Assembly: GCA_047606825.1 (NCBI GenBank)
Contig: JASGDY010000046.1
Location: forward strand, 1-41,545
Length of the DNA: 41,545 bases
Reading direction: 5' to 3'
DNA from: Rhizosphaericola sp047606825
Lineage (GTDB): Bacteria > Bacteroidota > Bacteroidia > Chitinophagales > Chitinophagaceae
In this document: positions 7,729 to 17,099 of the stretch, piece by piece
Layout: each line of letters starts with the position of its first letter
How positions within the stretch are numbered: position 1 is the stretch's first letter
Program-made: the position numbers and the translations under genes
Notes under the pieces: model-generated
What the model was told of the DNA's origin: nothing
Databases searched by the model: none
The model's input: only the letters and a program-made list of their open reading frames with translations

Positions 7729-10700
7729 ATGAAAAAATCAATGCTGAGATGGGTGTTTTGTACGTGCGTCTTTATGTGGAGCCACATAGCGCATTCACAG
7801 GATTTGCGAACAATCAACGGAACCGTGACGGATTCGTCGGGAACGCCTCTGTCGGGGGCTTCCGTTTTGCTAAAAGGGGGTAAGTCGTTGGGTAGTACGG
7901 ATTCTCTTGGTAAGTTTTCCGTGTCGTTGCCGGTGGGTCAGAACGTATTGACGGTCAGCTTGGTTGGTTATGCCAGCAAGGATGTTGAAGTCAAGGACGG
8001 AGCCGAGCTCAACGTGGTTTTGGCGGCGAACATATCCCAGGGGGAAGCTGTTGTCGTAACGGCGTTGGGTATCAAACGACAGACGCGCGGGCTTGTCTAC
8101 GCCACACAAGACGTGAAGGCAAGCGAGCTGACCCAGGTTTCAGATGGTAACAATGTGATGAATTCGCTGCAAGGTAAAGTTGCAGGGTTGAACGTAAGCC
8201 AAGGTTCAGGCGGTCCCGGGAGTGGCAGCAGGATCGTATTGAGAGGCAACCGGTCTATCCAGGGGACGAACAATGCCTTGCTGGTTATTGACGGTGTGCC
8301 TATTCTCAACCCGACCGCGACGACAGGCACTGGCGATTTTGGGAGTATAACCACGCCGGATGGTTCTGCCTTGTTGCAACCAAATGATATTGAAAGCATG
8401 ACGGTGCTGAAAGGTGCGTCTGCTGCTGCATTGTACGGTAGCCAGGCAGGTAACGGCGTGATTCTGGTCAATACCAAAAGTGGGCGGAGCAGTGGACTAA
8501 AGGTTGATTTTAATTCTGGCCTGGTCACGGAACGTCCATTCTCCCTCCCTTTTGTACAGAACGAATATGGACAGGGAAGTGCTGGCGTGTTAGACGCTTC
8601 CGCAGGTGCGAGTTGGGGTGCCAAGATGGAGGGACAGTCCTATACCAATTATCTTGGGGAAAGCGATACTTATTCTGCCCAAAAGAACAATATCAAGGAC
8701 TTTTTCCGCACCGGTCTTACAGCGACCAATTATGTGGGCATTTCTGGTGGAAATGACAAGACAACCGCTTATTTCTCCTACAACAACCAGGCGGTCCAAG
8801 GTATTATCCGCAGGAACAACTTGATGAACAACATGGTCGACCTACGTATCATGCACCACGTTACAGACAAGCTGTCCATTGATGCCAAAGTCAATTATTC
8901 CAATATGCATGTGGGTGGTCTGCCTAGGACAGGTGAGGAAAATGCCCCGGTAATGGACATCTACCAGATTCCAAGGAATGTCTCCACAGCCCTGGCGAAG
9001 AGATATGCCGTCAATGATTCCGCAACGGATTGGCCTTCTACCTTGTCTTCCATATACCAAAATCCGTACTGGATGGTAAACAATACAGACATTACCTACA
9101 GGAGAGACCGCATTGCCGGATTTATCAGTGCCAATTACAAGATTACTGACTGGCTGAATATCACGGGAAGGGCCAATATCGACCGGATGATCGACAACAT
9201 GGAACAAAAGTACATGGCTGGTACTATCTTGTATGCAGCAGAGGGCACAGGTGGTGAATACGATCTTACGGACTATAAATACACCCAGCAGTGGTATGAT
9301 GCCATGCTGACGGGACACAATAACATCGGTGCAGATTTCAAGATCAACTATAATGCCGGTGCCATCTTCAGGGATTACAAGTACAGTAGCAATGCATTGG
9401 AATCCAATGGATTGAACGTCCGGAACAAATTCAGTATGGCGTATGCCACATCCCTGACCACAACGCCGGGCTCGGGCGGCAACCAGACACAGTCCGTTTT
9501 CGGAACGGCCAACCTGTCCTACAAAAATGTTGCCTACCTCGACGCAAGTGTACGTAACGATTGGGACAGTCGTCTACCTGATCCGTATTCATTTACCTAT
9601 TATTCTGTGGGCGGTACTTTTATTCTCAGTGATATCTTTCAATTGGACAAAGGTGTGTTGTCTTTCCTCAAGGCAGGCATCAACTATGCGCAGGTGGGCA
9701 ATGGCGGACAAGAGCAGATAAGGACGCTGACCTATTCCTACAGCACGGGTGCCGGAAGTGGTAGCATAACTCGCAGTACAACCTATCCGATTGCCGACCT
9801 GAAACCTGAAATAGTCAAAAACCTGGAAGGTAACGTGGAGGCTCGATTCTTCAACAACCGCCTGACGTTGAATGCAAGTGTGTATAAAAGCAACTCACTC
9901 AACCAGTTGATTTCCCTGTCGCTGCCTGCCGCGACCGGATATTCTTCCGAATATATCAATGCAGGGAATATCCAGAATTCAGGATTTGAGTTGGTGTTGG
10001 GCGGAACCCCAATACAGACAAATAATTTTACATGGAACACAACGGTCAATTTTTCCGCCAACAAAAGCAAGGTTAAAGCGCTTACCGATGGCGTCACTTC
10101 CATTGTCTTGGGACAGTCCACCATACGCGGTGCAGAAGTGGTTGTCAATACGGGAGGCCGTTATGGCGACTTGTATGGTTATACATGGGCTAGGGATGCC
10201 AGTGGCAATCTGGAAGTGTCTGACGCGGGAATTCCTGTGCAGTCAAGCACTGTTTCTTATCTGGGTAATTTCAATCCGGATGCCTTGTTGGGTTGGAGCA
10301 ACAACTTCCAATATAAGAACTTCTCGCTCCGCGTGCTAGCCGACGGTCGTATCGGCGGTACGATGATTTCCGGTACGGAAGGAAACCTTGCGTTCAGTGG
10401 TATCACCAAGGCTACTACTGCATACCGTGACGGTGGCTTGAATATCAATGGTGTGAGCGTGAACACTGGTAGCGTCGTGAGCCAGGAAATAACGGCTCAG
10501 GATTTCTGGCAATCCGCAGGCGTCTCGAGCCAACGATACATTACGGGTGAATTGTTTGCCTACAATACGACGAGCTTTAGGTTGAGGGAACTGGCGTTCA
10601 GTTATGACATACCCATGTCCAACAGCGTTGTCAAGTCCTTGTCGGTCGGTGTCGTTGGGCGCAACTTGTTTTGGCTGTACAGGGGCAGTTCAAAATTTGA

Positions 10701-10836
10701 CATCCCCGGCATCGGCAAACGCAAAATGTGGTTTGACCCAGACATGAGCCTCGGCAATGGCAACTACCAAGGTGTGGAGTATGGCACGATGCCTTCCACC
10801 AGAAGTATCGGTATTAACGTAAAAGCCTCTTTCTAA
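7729..10836 (+). CDS. SusC/RagA-family TonB-linked outer-membrane transporter (pair 1)
   Basis: This is a TonB-dependent outer-membrane channel that imports a ligand captured by its SusD partner. It has a signal peptide (about 24 residues, ending AHSQ), then a carboxypeptidase-regulatory-like domain (about 27-105, INGTVTDSSGTPLSGASVLL), then a plug domain (about 110-230). The plug shows SusC-type motifs: LRGNRSIQGTNNALLVIDGV and ALYGSQAGNGVILVNTKSG. The rest is a 22-strand-type barrel ending in an aromatic C-terminus (NVKASF). At 1035 aa it is complete. There is no N-terminal STN domain and no sigma/anti-sigma pair next to it, so regulation is not by the usual cell-surface signalling pair, at least not locally. 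The SusD gene follows after 17 bp. The substrate is unknown; no glycoside hydrolase is nearby. Confidence 0.95.
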   Translation: MKKSMLRWVFCTCVFMWSHIAHSQDLRTINGTVTDSSGTPLSGASVLLKGGKSLGSTDSLGKFSVSLPVGQNVLTVSLVGYASKDVEVKDGAELNVVLAANISQGEAVVVTALGIKRQTRGLVYATQDVKASELTQVSDGNNVMNSLQGKVAGLNVSQGSGGPGSGSRIVLRGNRSIQGTNNALLVIDGVPILNPTATTGTGDFGSITTPDGSALLQPNDIESMTVLKGASAAALYGSQAGNGVILVNTKSGRSSGLKVDFNSGLVTERPFSLPFVQNEYGQGSAGVLDASAGASWGAKMEGQSYTNYLGESDTYSAQKNNIKDFFRTGLTATNYVGISGGNDKTTAYFSYNNQAVQGIIRRNNLMNNMVDLRIMHHVTDKLSIDAKVNYSNMHVGGLPRTGEENAPVMDIYQIPRNVSTALAKRYAVNDSATDWPSTLSSIYQNPYWMVNNTDITYRRDRIAGFISANYKITDWLNITGRANIDRMIDNMEQKYMAGTILYAAEGTGGEYDLTDYKYTQQWYDAMLTGHNNIGADFKINYNAGAIFRDYKYSSNALESNGLNVRNKFSMAYATSLTTTPGSGGNQTQSVFGTANLSYKNVAYLDASVRNDWDSRLPDPYSFTYYSVGGTFILSDIFQLDKGVLSFLKAGINYAQVGNGGQEQIRTLTYSYSTGAGSGSITRSTTYPIADLKPEIVKNLEGNVEARFFNNRLTLNASVYKSNSLNQLISLSLPAATGYSSEYINAGNIQNSGFELVLGGTPIQTNNFTWNTTVNFSANKSKVKALTDGVTSIVLGQSTIRGAEVVVNTGGRYGDLYGYTWARDASGNLEVSDAGIPVQSSTVSYLGNFNPDALLGWSNNFQYKNFSLRVLADGRIGGTMISGTEGNLAFSGITKATTAYRDGGLNINGVSVNTGSVVSQEITAQDFWQSAGVSSQRYITGELFAYNTTSFRLRELAFSYDIPMSNSVVKSLSVGVVGRNLFWLYRGSSKFDIPGIGKRKMWFDPDMSLGNGNYQGVEYGTMPSTRSIGINVKASF

Positions 10837-10853
10837 CCGTAAAATCAAGAAAA

Positions 10854-12428
10854 ATGAAGTTTAGTCCAATAAAAAATAGACATTTCAAGCTTGGTGTACT
10901 GGCTTTCTGGAGCGTATTGCTGTTGGGTAGCTGCACCAAGAACTTTGACACGATAAATTCGGATTCTAATAAATTGACGAGTGTTGACGCGGCCTCCTTG
11001 CCTTATCTGTTCACCGCAGCACAGAGCAAGACGGCGGCGGCCAATTATCAAGTTGCACAAAACTTATGTGCCGATCTTTATGCACAGTATTATGCGACGG
11101 TCGCCACTTATTTCCCGTCCGACAGGTACACGATGCGGTCTGATTGGTTCAATTCGGCTTGGACAAGGGTGTACACCGGCACCATGCCACAGTTGCTGAC
11201 CTTGTTTGAGAATTATGACAATACCTCCGTGGAGTATGCCATTGCGAATGTATGGTGGGTATGGGCTTTCCACCGCATTACCGACTATTGGGGTCCGATT
11301 CCTTATTTTTCGGCAGGGAGTGTGGCCAATTCGGTGCCCTATAATTCGCAGGATTCGATTTATGCCGATTTCTTTGCGCGACTGGATTCTTCCATTTCCG
11401 TTTTGACGAGCAATGCCGGAGCGACTTCGGTGTATGGTAGTTCTGATTTGATTTATTCCGGCAGTGTGGACGAGTGGCTAAAGTTTGCCAATACACTCAA
11501 ATTGCGCTTGGCCATGCGTATTTCCAATATCGAACCGACGTTGGCACAGACCTATGCCGAGGAAGCGGTGGCCAGTGGGGTCATGACTTCCAGTTCAACC
11601 GACGATGCCTTGATGGTGCGGACGACGGTAGATTACAACGGTTTGTCCGCCATCACGGGTTGGAACGAATTTAGGATGAGTGCTACTATGGCGTCTATCC
11701 TAAAAGGATATGAAGATCCCCGCCTGTCCAGATATTTTATGGTGGCAACATCCACCAGCGAATACAGTGGCGTGCGCAACGGGTTGTCCATTACGCAACT
11801 TGGGCAGACGGTCAATACCGCCAACTACAACTCCAATGTGGGAGACAGGTGGGCGTCACCTTCCGATGGCGGCTTGTCGTCCTATCTCAGTACGTCCCAA
11901 AACATCATGTGTACGGCAGAAGCCTATTTCCTTCGGGCCGAAGGTGTACTTAAGGGGTGGGACATGGGTACCGGCACGGCGGAGGATTTTTACGAAGAAG
12001 GCATCACCCAGTCCATGACGCAATGGGGTGTTTCGTCGGATTCGATAACATCCTATATTTCGTCTACCAATGTGCCTGCTGAACCTGGCGACTATCTTAG
12101 CTCTAGCGCCGTGTCTACGGCTCCTATCAAGTTTTCGTCTACCGAGTCCGTACAATTGGAACAAATCAGCATCCAAAAATGGTTAGCCATGTATCCCGAC
12201 GGTATCGAAGCATGGGCCGACAACAGGAGGAGCAGGTACTTCAAGTTGTACCCTGTCGTCAATTCGGACAATACGGACCTGACCAGTCCTTCCACGACCA
12301 ACTATATCAGGAGGCTTACCTTCCTTACCACGGAGCAGACCGCCAATGCTGCCGGTCTCGCTACCGGCATAACCTTGCTGGGAGGGGACGACAAGATAAC
12401 GACCCCGCTCTGGTGGGATACCAACTAA
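10854..12428 (+). CDS. SusD/RagB-family lipoprotein (SusD-like type 2), pair 1
   Basis: This surface lipoprotein forms the lid on the SusC channel and binds the ligand. The lipobox Cys is at about residue 27 (LLLGSCTKNFD). The N-terminal stretch with FDTINSDSNKLTSV, the helix-rich body (ADLYAQYYATVATYF, WAFHRITDYWGPIPYF) and the C-terminal IQKWLAMYPDGIEAWADNRR resemble the SusD-like_2 subgroup rather than classical SusD. The length is 524 aa. It is co-transcribed with the upstream SusC gene and the unit ends at a strong terminator 38 bp downstream. Members of this subgroup are often linked to non-starch or peptide ligands, but nothing here fixes the substrate. Confidence 0.93.
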   Translation: MKFSPIKNRHFKLGVLAFWSVLLLGSCTKNFDTINSDSNKLTSVDAASLPYLFTAAQSKTAAANYQVAQNLCADLYAQYYATVATYFPSDRYTMRSDWFNSAWTRVYTGTMPQLLTLFENYDNTSVEYAIANVWWVWAFHRITDYWGPIPYFSAGSVANSVPYNSQDSIYADFFARLDSSISVLTSNAGATSVYGSSDLIYSGSVDEWLKFANTLKLRLAMRISNIEPTLAQTYAEEAVASGVMTSSSTDDALMVRTTVDYNGLSAITGWNEFRMSATMASILKGYEDPRLSRYFMVATSTSEYSGVRNGLSITQLGQTVNTANYNSNVGDRWASPSDGGLSSYLSTSQNIMCTAEAYFLRAEGVLKGWDMGTGTAEDFYEEGITQSMTQWGVSSDSITSYISSTNVPAEPGDYLSSSAVSTAPIKFSSTESVQLEQISIQKWLAMYPDGIEAWADNRRSRYFKLYPVVNSDNTDLTSPSTTNYIRRLTFLTTEQTANAAGLATGITLLGGDDKITTPLWWDTN

Positions 12429-12465
12429 CGAGTTTGAAAGCGTATATATCTCGCTTGGTTATCAG

Positions 12466-12502
12466 AGAACGCACAGCCTTCTGCGCTGTGCGTTCTTTTT
12501 TT
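12466..12502 (+). terminator. Rho-independent terminator of SusC/SusD unit 1
   Basis: AGAACGCACAGC pairs perfectly with GCTGTGCGTTCT (12 bp) across a 7-nt loop and is followed by a run of T to 12502. Confidence 0.93.
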
Positions 12503-12625
12503 GGTATGGCTTGTTAAAATCTGTTCGCCGTGGTTTGTGTCGACGGGAACTACGGATGCGAAAGGTCGTATCTTTTTTAGCACGCTATTTGCCTATGTAG
12601 GTTTTAATAAAAAAATCAAAACAAT

Positions 12626-13111
12626 ATGAAAAAGAAAATCTTCTCATTCGCCATTGCTGGACTTGTATGTCTAGGGCTACACAGTAAAGTTTCCGCACAA
12701 CGAGGTGCTTCTTATCAAAATGCCATCGGTCTGTTTATCGATGCCGGCAACGGCGGTACGCTGGTCGGTCCGCATTTTAAGCACTTCTTCAACAGCAGGG
12801 ATGCAGGACAGATAATGGTCTTGTTTGGCAACAATTGGACCAGGATCGGTGCGGAATATTCCTACAATGCGCCCATAAGTGGAGCCAACGGACTGAAATG
12901 GAATATCGGCGTGGGACCGCAGGTCGGGTTTTACAGCAACCAAGGTTATAGCCAAACCGATTTTTTCATCCGTCCCATGGTTGGTTTGGAATACAAGGTT
13001 CCGCAAGTCCCCATTGCCTTTGGTTTTGACTGGCGTCCCGACTGGGCTTTGACGCACGGCAGCAATTTCGAGGCGGGACGTTTTGGTATTGCCTTCAAAT
13101 ATGCGTTTTAA
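12626..13111 (+). CDS. Small secreted beta-rich (outer-membrane barrel-like) protein
   Basis: This is a 161-aa protein with a signal peptide (ending KVSAQ, about residue 24). The rest alternates short hydrophobic strands with Gly/Asn turns and ends in an aromatic C-terminus (GIAFKYAF), the pattern of a small outer-membrane beta-barrel. Motifs such as IGLFIDAGNGGTLVGPHFK and GPQVGFYSNQGYSQTDFFIRPMVGLEYK resemble uncharacterised Bacteroidota barrel proteins. It is a single gene between two terminators (12466-12502 and 13262-13288), so it is probably transcribed alone. The function is unknown. Confidence 0.8.
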   Translation: MKKKIFSFAIAGLVCLGLHSKVSAQRGASYQNAIGLFIDAGNGGTLVGPHFKHFFNSRDAGQIMVLFGNNWTRIGAEYSYNAPISGANGLKWNIGVGPQVGFYSNQGYSQTDFFIRPMVGLEYKVPQVPIAFGFDWRPDWALTHGSNFEAGRFGIAFKYAF

Positions 13112-13261
13112 AGTCAAAACCAATGTTCCCTCAGGTATAGCGCAGCGTAACTTGTGGGAATACAGTTTGTAACTGGGCAACAACCGTATATTGGCATTTC
13201 GAAAACTTGTCTTATTGATCGTCCCAACGGTACTACGCTAAAACTTGCGACAGTAAAAAAG

Positions 13262-13288
13262 AAAAGCTACCTGAAAAGGTAGCTTTTT
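13262..13288. terminator. Bidirectional hairpin terminator
   Basis: AAAAGCTACCT / AGGTAGCTTTT form an 11-bp perfect stem with GAAA loop. A and T runs on both sides let it serve the convergent genes at 12626-13111 (+) and 13306-13593 (-). Confidence 0.9.
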
Positions 13289-13305
13289 GATTATTATCGG
13301 TTCTC

Positions 13306-13593
13306 TTAGAAATCATCCCCGTTGTTGAAGCTGCCTCCGCCGCCGTAGAACGATTCTTCGTTGTTGGTATAGACATCCAGCCATTTTTGTGCAGTTTCGT
13401 CGCTCAACAGCTCGATGATGTCAAAAATCTCTTCTGATTTTTTGACCCATTTCATCGTCATTTCGTTACCGTAGTTGACGATATACATAGCGTAATCCGA
13501 CACCACTTTGACTTGGATCAGCGAAAGTGGCGCAGTTTTTTCTAACTGAACCAGATAGTAACATTCCGGTTCCAAGATTGCATAACTATACAT
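13306..13593 (-). CDS. Conserved-looking small cytosolic protein, unknown function
   Basis: A protein of about 95 aa without signal peptide or membrane segment. It begins MYSYAILEPECYYLVQLEK, has an acidic helical middle (KSEEIFDIIELLSDETAQKWLDVY), and ends in a short glycine-rich acidic tail (FYGGGGSFNNGDDF). The start at 13591-13593 was chosen because an unusually strong Shine-Dalgarno (AAAGGAGGG) sits 4 nt upstream. A longer frame starting at 13626 would bury that site in coding sequence. I do not recognise a characterised family. It is separated from mtaB by about 215 bp, so it is not clearly in that operon. Confidence 0.7.
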   Translation of the reverse strand: MYSYAILEPECYYLVQLEKTAPLSLIQVKVVSDYAMYIVNYGNEMTMKWVKKSEEIFDIIELLSDETAQKWLDVYTNNEESFYGGGGSFNNGDDF

Positions 13594-13597
13594 TGAT

Positions 13598-13606
13598 CCC
13601 TCCTTT
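13598..13606 (-). promoter_or_regulatory. Strong Shine-Dalgarno, decides the start of the 13306-13593 gene
   Basis: On the minus strand AAAGGAGGG is followed by ATCA and then ATG. Near-perfect Shine-Dalgarno sequences are uncommon in Bacteroidota, where AT-rich leaders are the norm. Confidence 0.7.
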
Positions 13607-13807
13607 TTTTCCTCTGAATGATTCAAATAACTATTCGATCCGTCTCGGTAGGACTTTCGCCACCTTGAACAAATATAATGGAGAATAGGCTGAATTAAAA
13701 AATATTTATTTCCAAAAATACCTTATTGTTTCAGGTCGTCCACTTAAAATGTTGGAGATAACAGCTACATCGGGGACTTCGGTTTTGGGCGTTTTTCCCT
13801 GGATATG

Positions 13808-15088
13808 TCACCGCAGTTGCCAGTCGATTACCCGGTTGGCCCATTCGTCTTTGTAAGGTGCCGACACACGGATATAGTTGTCGGTATAGCCTTCCATCAT
13901 CCCGTTTTTGTTGTGTTCCTCAAAAAGTACTTTGCGGGTTTCGTTCCTGTGGGATTCTGCGAAATACTGTTGTTTTTTGTAGGAAAGGTTGCGCAATATC
14001 TTGTTGCGCTCGTGTCGTAAGTGCATCGGTATGACAGGCTTGATTTCCAATGCTTTTGTCCTTGCCCTCTCGGAATAGGTAAACACGTGGAAATAGCTCA
14101 CGTCCAGTGCGTGCAGGAAGTCGTAAGTTTCCTGGAAATAGGGGTCTTCCTCTCCCGGAAAACCCACAATCACGTCCACGCCCACGGCGCAGTCCGGCAT
14201 CACGCGCTTGATGTGAGCGACCCTGTCTGCATACAGGTCGCTGCGGTAACGGCGGCGCATCATGCCCAAAATATGGTCGCTGCCGCTCTGCAACGGCACA
14301 TGGAAATGTGGCATGAAACGCTTGCTGCCCGCCACGAAATCGATGATGTCGTCCGTCAACAGGTTAGGCTCGATGGAAGAGATGCGGTAACGGTCCACAC
14401 CGTCCAGCGCGTCCAGTGCCTGTACCAAACCAAGGAACGATTCTTCCGTTTTTTTGTTGCCGTCAGGTCCTTTTCCAAAATCGCCGAGGTTGATGCCGGT
14501 CAATACGATTTCCTTGACGTTGCCAGTATCGGCGAGTTTCTTGGCACTTTCCAATACGTTGGCGATGCTGTCGCTGCGGCTTTTGCCACGCGCCTGCGGT
14601 ATCGTGCAAAACGCACAGGTGTAATCGCAGCCGTCCTGCACTTTGAGAAAAGTGCGGGTGCGGTCGTTGAGCGAATAAGCGTTGTTGAAACCCGTGACTT
14701 CGGAGATTTCGCAACTGGAAATCTTGGTAGGGTAGCCCTTGGTCAGTGCCTTGAGGTGTTCGGTAATGTTAAATTTTTCCGCTGCGCCCAATACGAGGTC
14801 CACGCCGGGTATTTCGGCGATTTCCTTGGGTTTGAGCTGAGCGTAGCAGCCCGTGATGACGACCATGCTTTCCGGTGCCTTGCGCTGGATGCGACGGACA
14901 ATCTGGCGGCATTCCTTGTCCGCGTTTTCCGTAACCGAACAGGTGTTGATGACGTACACGTCAGCGATGTCGTCAAAAGCTTTCTTCTCAAAACCGTCGG
15001 CTTCCAGCATTCTGGACAGCGTGGAGGTTTCGGAGAAATTGAGCTTGCAGCCCAATGTGTGGAAAGCGACTGATTTGTTCTTTTGCAT
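13808..15088 (-). CDS. mtaB: tRNA (t6A37) methylthiotransferase MtaB
   Basis: This is a radical-SAM enzyme that converts t6A37 to ms2t6A37 in ANN-decoding tRNAs. The N-terminal methylthiotransferase domain has its three cluster cysteines in TLGCKLN, INTCSVT and ITGCYAQ. The radical-SAM motif is DGCDYTCAFCTIPQARG. The sequence ends with a TRAM-like tail. TLGCKLNFSE and VTENADKECRQ favour MtaB over MiaB or RimO. The open frame extends to a TTG at 15103, but that TTG lies inside the -7 promoter motif, so the ATG at 15086-15088 is the start, giving 426 aa and the normal MtaB N-terminus. Expected 5' leader is very short (under 10 nt). Confidence 0.93.
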   Translation of the reverse strand: MQKNKSVAFHTLGCKLNFSETSTLSRMLEADGFEKKAFDDIADVYVINTCSVTENADKECRQIVRRIQRKAPESMVVITGCYAQLKPKEIAEIPGVDLVLGAAEKFNITEHLKALTKGYPTKISSCEISEVTGFNNAYSLNDRTRTFLKVQDGCDYTCAFCTIPQARGKSRSDSIANVLESAKKLADTGNVKEIVLTGINLGDFGKGPDGNKKTEESFLGLVQALDALDGVDRYRISSIEPNLLTDDIIDFVAGSKRFMPHFHVPLQSGSDHILGMMRRRYRSDLYADRVAHIKRVMPDCAVGVDVIVGFPGEEDPYFQETYDFLHALDVSYFHVFTYSERARTKALEIKPVIPMHLRHERNKILRNLSYKKQQYFAESHRNETRKVLFEEHNKNGMMEGYTDNYIRVSAPYKDEWANRVIDWQLR

Positions 15089-15100
15089 GATCTGGACGTG

Positions 15101-15108
15101 CAAAGATA
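15101..15108 (-). promoter_or_regulatory. -7 promoter element of mtaB
   Basis: On the minus strand TATCTTTG matches TAnnTTTG exactly and lies 12 bp upstream of the mtaB ATG. It indicates independent transcription of mtaB from the DUF4907/kelch pair. Confidence 0.5.
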
Positions 15109-15258
15109 CGGCTTTGGTTTGAGGATTTGAAGCAGGACAATCGCTTTTAAGAATTATAATGTCCCACTTGACACTGTATCATAGTTAATCCAATTTCTCT
15201 ATAACTACCAAATTTGTTTTTTAACGTTTGTTATGAAATATTGCTATTTCTCCCTAAA

Positions 15259-15597
15259 TTATTGATTTATAATACCTAATCTTTTCAAATCAGCACTATC
15301 AATTGAGGGTATTTCTTTTCCTTTTTTCAATTTTTCCACTACAAGTTCGGCGGTTTTTCTAGCATCGTTCTCCGTTTGGAAAGGTCGTTTACCGCCTATT
15401 ACAGGAATGAACGGCTGATTGATATACAGCGTTGTGTCCGCATAGATCTTGTATCCCCAACCTCCAGGAACTTGCTGCGTCTTGATGGTAACAAAAACTT
15501 CCCCTTCGTGGGAGGGGGAAGTTTTTGTTTTGCAGCCTGCCATGAGTACCAGGGGCAACAATATCGACAATATTGGTCTATTGGTCATCGTTTTCAT
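15259..15597 (-). CDS. DUF4907 lipoprotein
   Basis: This is a 112-aa lipoprotein with lipobox Cys22 (LVLMAGC). The conserved DUF4907 core follows: GGWGYKIYADTTLYINQPFI, then PVIGGKRPFQTENDARKTAE and a Lys-rich helix. The long open frame runs into the kelch gene, but the ATG at 15595-15597 gives a proper signal peptide. The gene overlaps the end of the kelch gene by 20 nt, so the two are probably translationally coupled. The family has no known activity. It may act with the kelch lipoprotein at the outer membrane. Confidence 0.82.
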   Translation of the reverse strand: MKTMTNRPILSILLPLVLMAGCKTKTSPSHEGEVFVTIKTQQVPGGWGYKIYADTTLYINQPFIPVIGGKRPFQTENDARKTAELVVEKLKKGKEIPSIDSADLKRLGIINQ

Positions 15598-16624
15598 CAT
15601 ACGTTTCGGATGGGTCAAATGCACTAAAGTTATCTGTATAGGTTCCGGATGCACTACCCGTACCGACATAGCCTAAGCTGCCGATGGCAAATCCGACGGC
15701 ACCTGCGCGGGTCGATTTTTGGTATGGGGTACGTATTTCCCAATAGGTCGTGCTGAAATTGTATGCCCACGTATTGAGGTTGTTGCCGGTTGCCAGATAG
15801 GCATAGTCGCCAATGACAAAAGCAACGGCACCTGTGCGTACAATGGTAGTATAGTCGTCATCGTAGGTATCGGTGCTGACATTGGAAATCTGCGCCAACT
15901 GTGTCCAGTCGCTGCCGTCAAAGGAGAAGAAATCGGTTGACGTGGTAGCGGAGCTATTCGTCCCTGTAACCACATAGGCTATACTGTTGCGGGTAAAGGA
16001 AACGGCCCCGTATCTTTTTTCACCAGGGTAGCTGGTGATGGAGCTCCAGGAATCAGAGCTAGGGGTGTATTGGTAAAAATCGGCATATAGCGTACCGCCC
16101 TTGTTCTTACCAGTACCCATATATCCTTTGCTGTTGATGGCAAAACCCACACCCTGCTGTCTGGCAGAGCCGGGGAAAGATGTTTTGGTTGTCCACGTAT
16201 CTGCCTCCGTGTCATACGCATAGAAGTCGGTCAAGGAAGTAGCTGTGGAATCGTCGTAACCAAGACCTACATAACCAACGGCGCCTATGCTGAACGCTGA
16301 TGCCATATAGCGACCCCTGTCCATGCTTGCGACCTGTGTCCATCCACCATAGTCGGAGTTGGATGTGGGGTTGAATTTCCAGAAGTCCGACCGTCTCGTA
16401 TAGTAAGAATCGTCTGGTACGGCACCTTGCCCCGAACCGACATAGGCAACGGAGTCGCCAATGGTGAACGATACCGCATAGGCTCTTGCCGCACCAGCAA
16501 AAGATGCTTTTTTGATCCAGTTACCTTCCGTCGTACTACCGCTGCTCGAGCTACTCTTGTTACAAGCTCCAAGGGAGAGTACCACCGCACCTATTGCCAA
16601 TGCAGATAAAAATCTTTTGTTCAT
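15578..16624 (-). CDS. Kelch-repeat lipoprotein
   Basis: A 348-aa predicted lipoprotein: Cys21 in the lipobox (LSLGAC), a Ser-rich linker (KSSSSSGSTTEG), then about six kelch-like blades of roughly 50 residues. Each blade has the pattern of a hydrophobic strand with GYVGxG or AYVxTG and a later W (for example GAVGYVGLGYDDS, DTWTTKTSFPGSAR, GDYAYLATG). This would form a closed six-bladed propeller at the cell surface or in the periplasm, likely for binding rather than catalysis. The short acidic tail (DENDDQ) is encoded in the overlap with the DUF4907 gene. The gene is divergent from a DUF4270 lipoprotein gene 604 bp away. Confidence 0.88.
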   Translation of the reverse strand: MNKRFLSALAIGAVVLSLGACNKSSSSSGSTTEGNWIKKASFAGAARAYAVSFTIGDSVAYVGSGQGAVPDDSYYTRRSDFWKFNPTSNSDYGGWTQVASMDRGRYMASAFSIGAVGYVGLGYDDSTATSLTDFYAYDTEADTWTTKTSFPGSARQQGVGFAINSKGYMGTGKNKGGTLYADFYQYTPSSDSWSSITSYPGEKRYGAVSFTRNSIAYVVTGTNSSATTSTDFFSFDGSDWTQLAQISNVSTDTYDDDYTTIVRTGAVAFVIGDYAYLATGNNLNTWAYNFSTTYWEIRTPYQKSTRAGAVGFAIGSLGYVGTGSASGTYTDNFSAFDPSETYDENDDQ

Positions 16625-16916
16625 ATTTAGTCTTAAAATTTTGCCTAAAGTAGGGATGAATATTCAAGAGAAATGTTAAAGTGCGGAAATTTCACAACAA
16701 TTTCCATTTTTCCCCTCAATACATCCATTTGTAAAACTCGGCAAATGTATAATAAAATGTATTTGCAAAAAGCAATTTTTTTGTGTGGGGGAATGTCGGG
16801 GAGACCGAAAAGCCCGATGTGATACTTTTCAATAGACAGATTTTGTATTGGCAGAGAGGGAAAACCTCCGCCGTCGTTTCAGCCTGGATAGGAATTTCAT
16901 AAGGTGCAAAAGATTT

Positions 16917-16954
16917 CACCCCGCCCCCTCTCACTTGGGAGAGGGGGCGGGGTG
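16917..16954. repeat. GC-rich perfect hairpin repeat
   Basis: CACCCCGCCCCCTCTC pairs perfectly with GAGAGGGGGCGGGGTG (16 bp) around a 6-nt loop (ACTTGG). There is no T run after it. It lies in AT-rich DNA and has the look of a dispersed palindromic repeat rather than a terminator. Confidence 0.8.
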
Positions 16955-17069
16955 AGGTCTAACAACACGGCTTAGAATCACTATTTGTTTAAGCGGCAAA
17001 ACGTGGGAAAACCGAAAATCCATTTTCAAATTTTCACCCCCTCCAAAAAAATCCAAATCAAATTCTCTT

Positions 17070-17099
17070 TTGCCGGACTTGTTTTTTTTAAGATATTTG
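17070..17099 (+). promoter_or_regulatory. Candidate promoter of the DUF4270 gene
   Basis: TTG at 17070-17072 is followed after 19 nt by GATATTTG at 17092-17099 (7 of 8 to TAnnTTTG) and then CGCCC. The leader to the ATG at 17229 would be about 120 nt. Confidence 0.4.

Noticed and set aside
16716..16934. 72-aa minus-strand frame in the kelch/DUF4270 gap
   Set aside because: It begins inside the GC-rich hairpin repeat and has no signal or motif.
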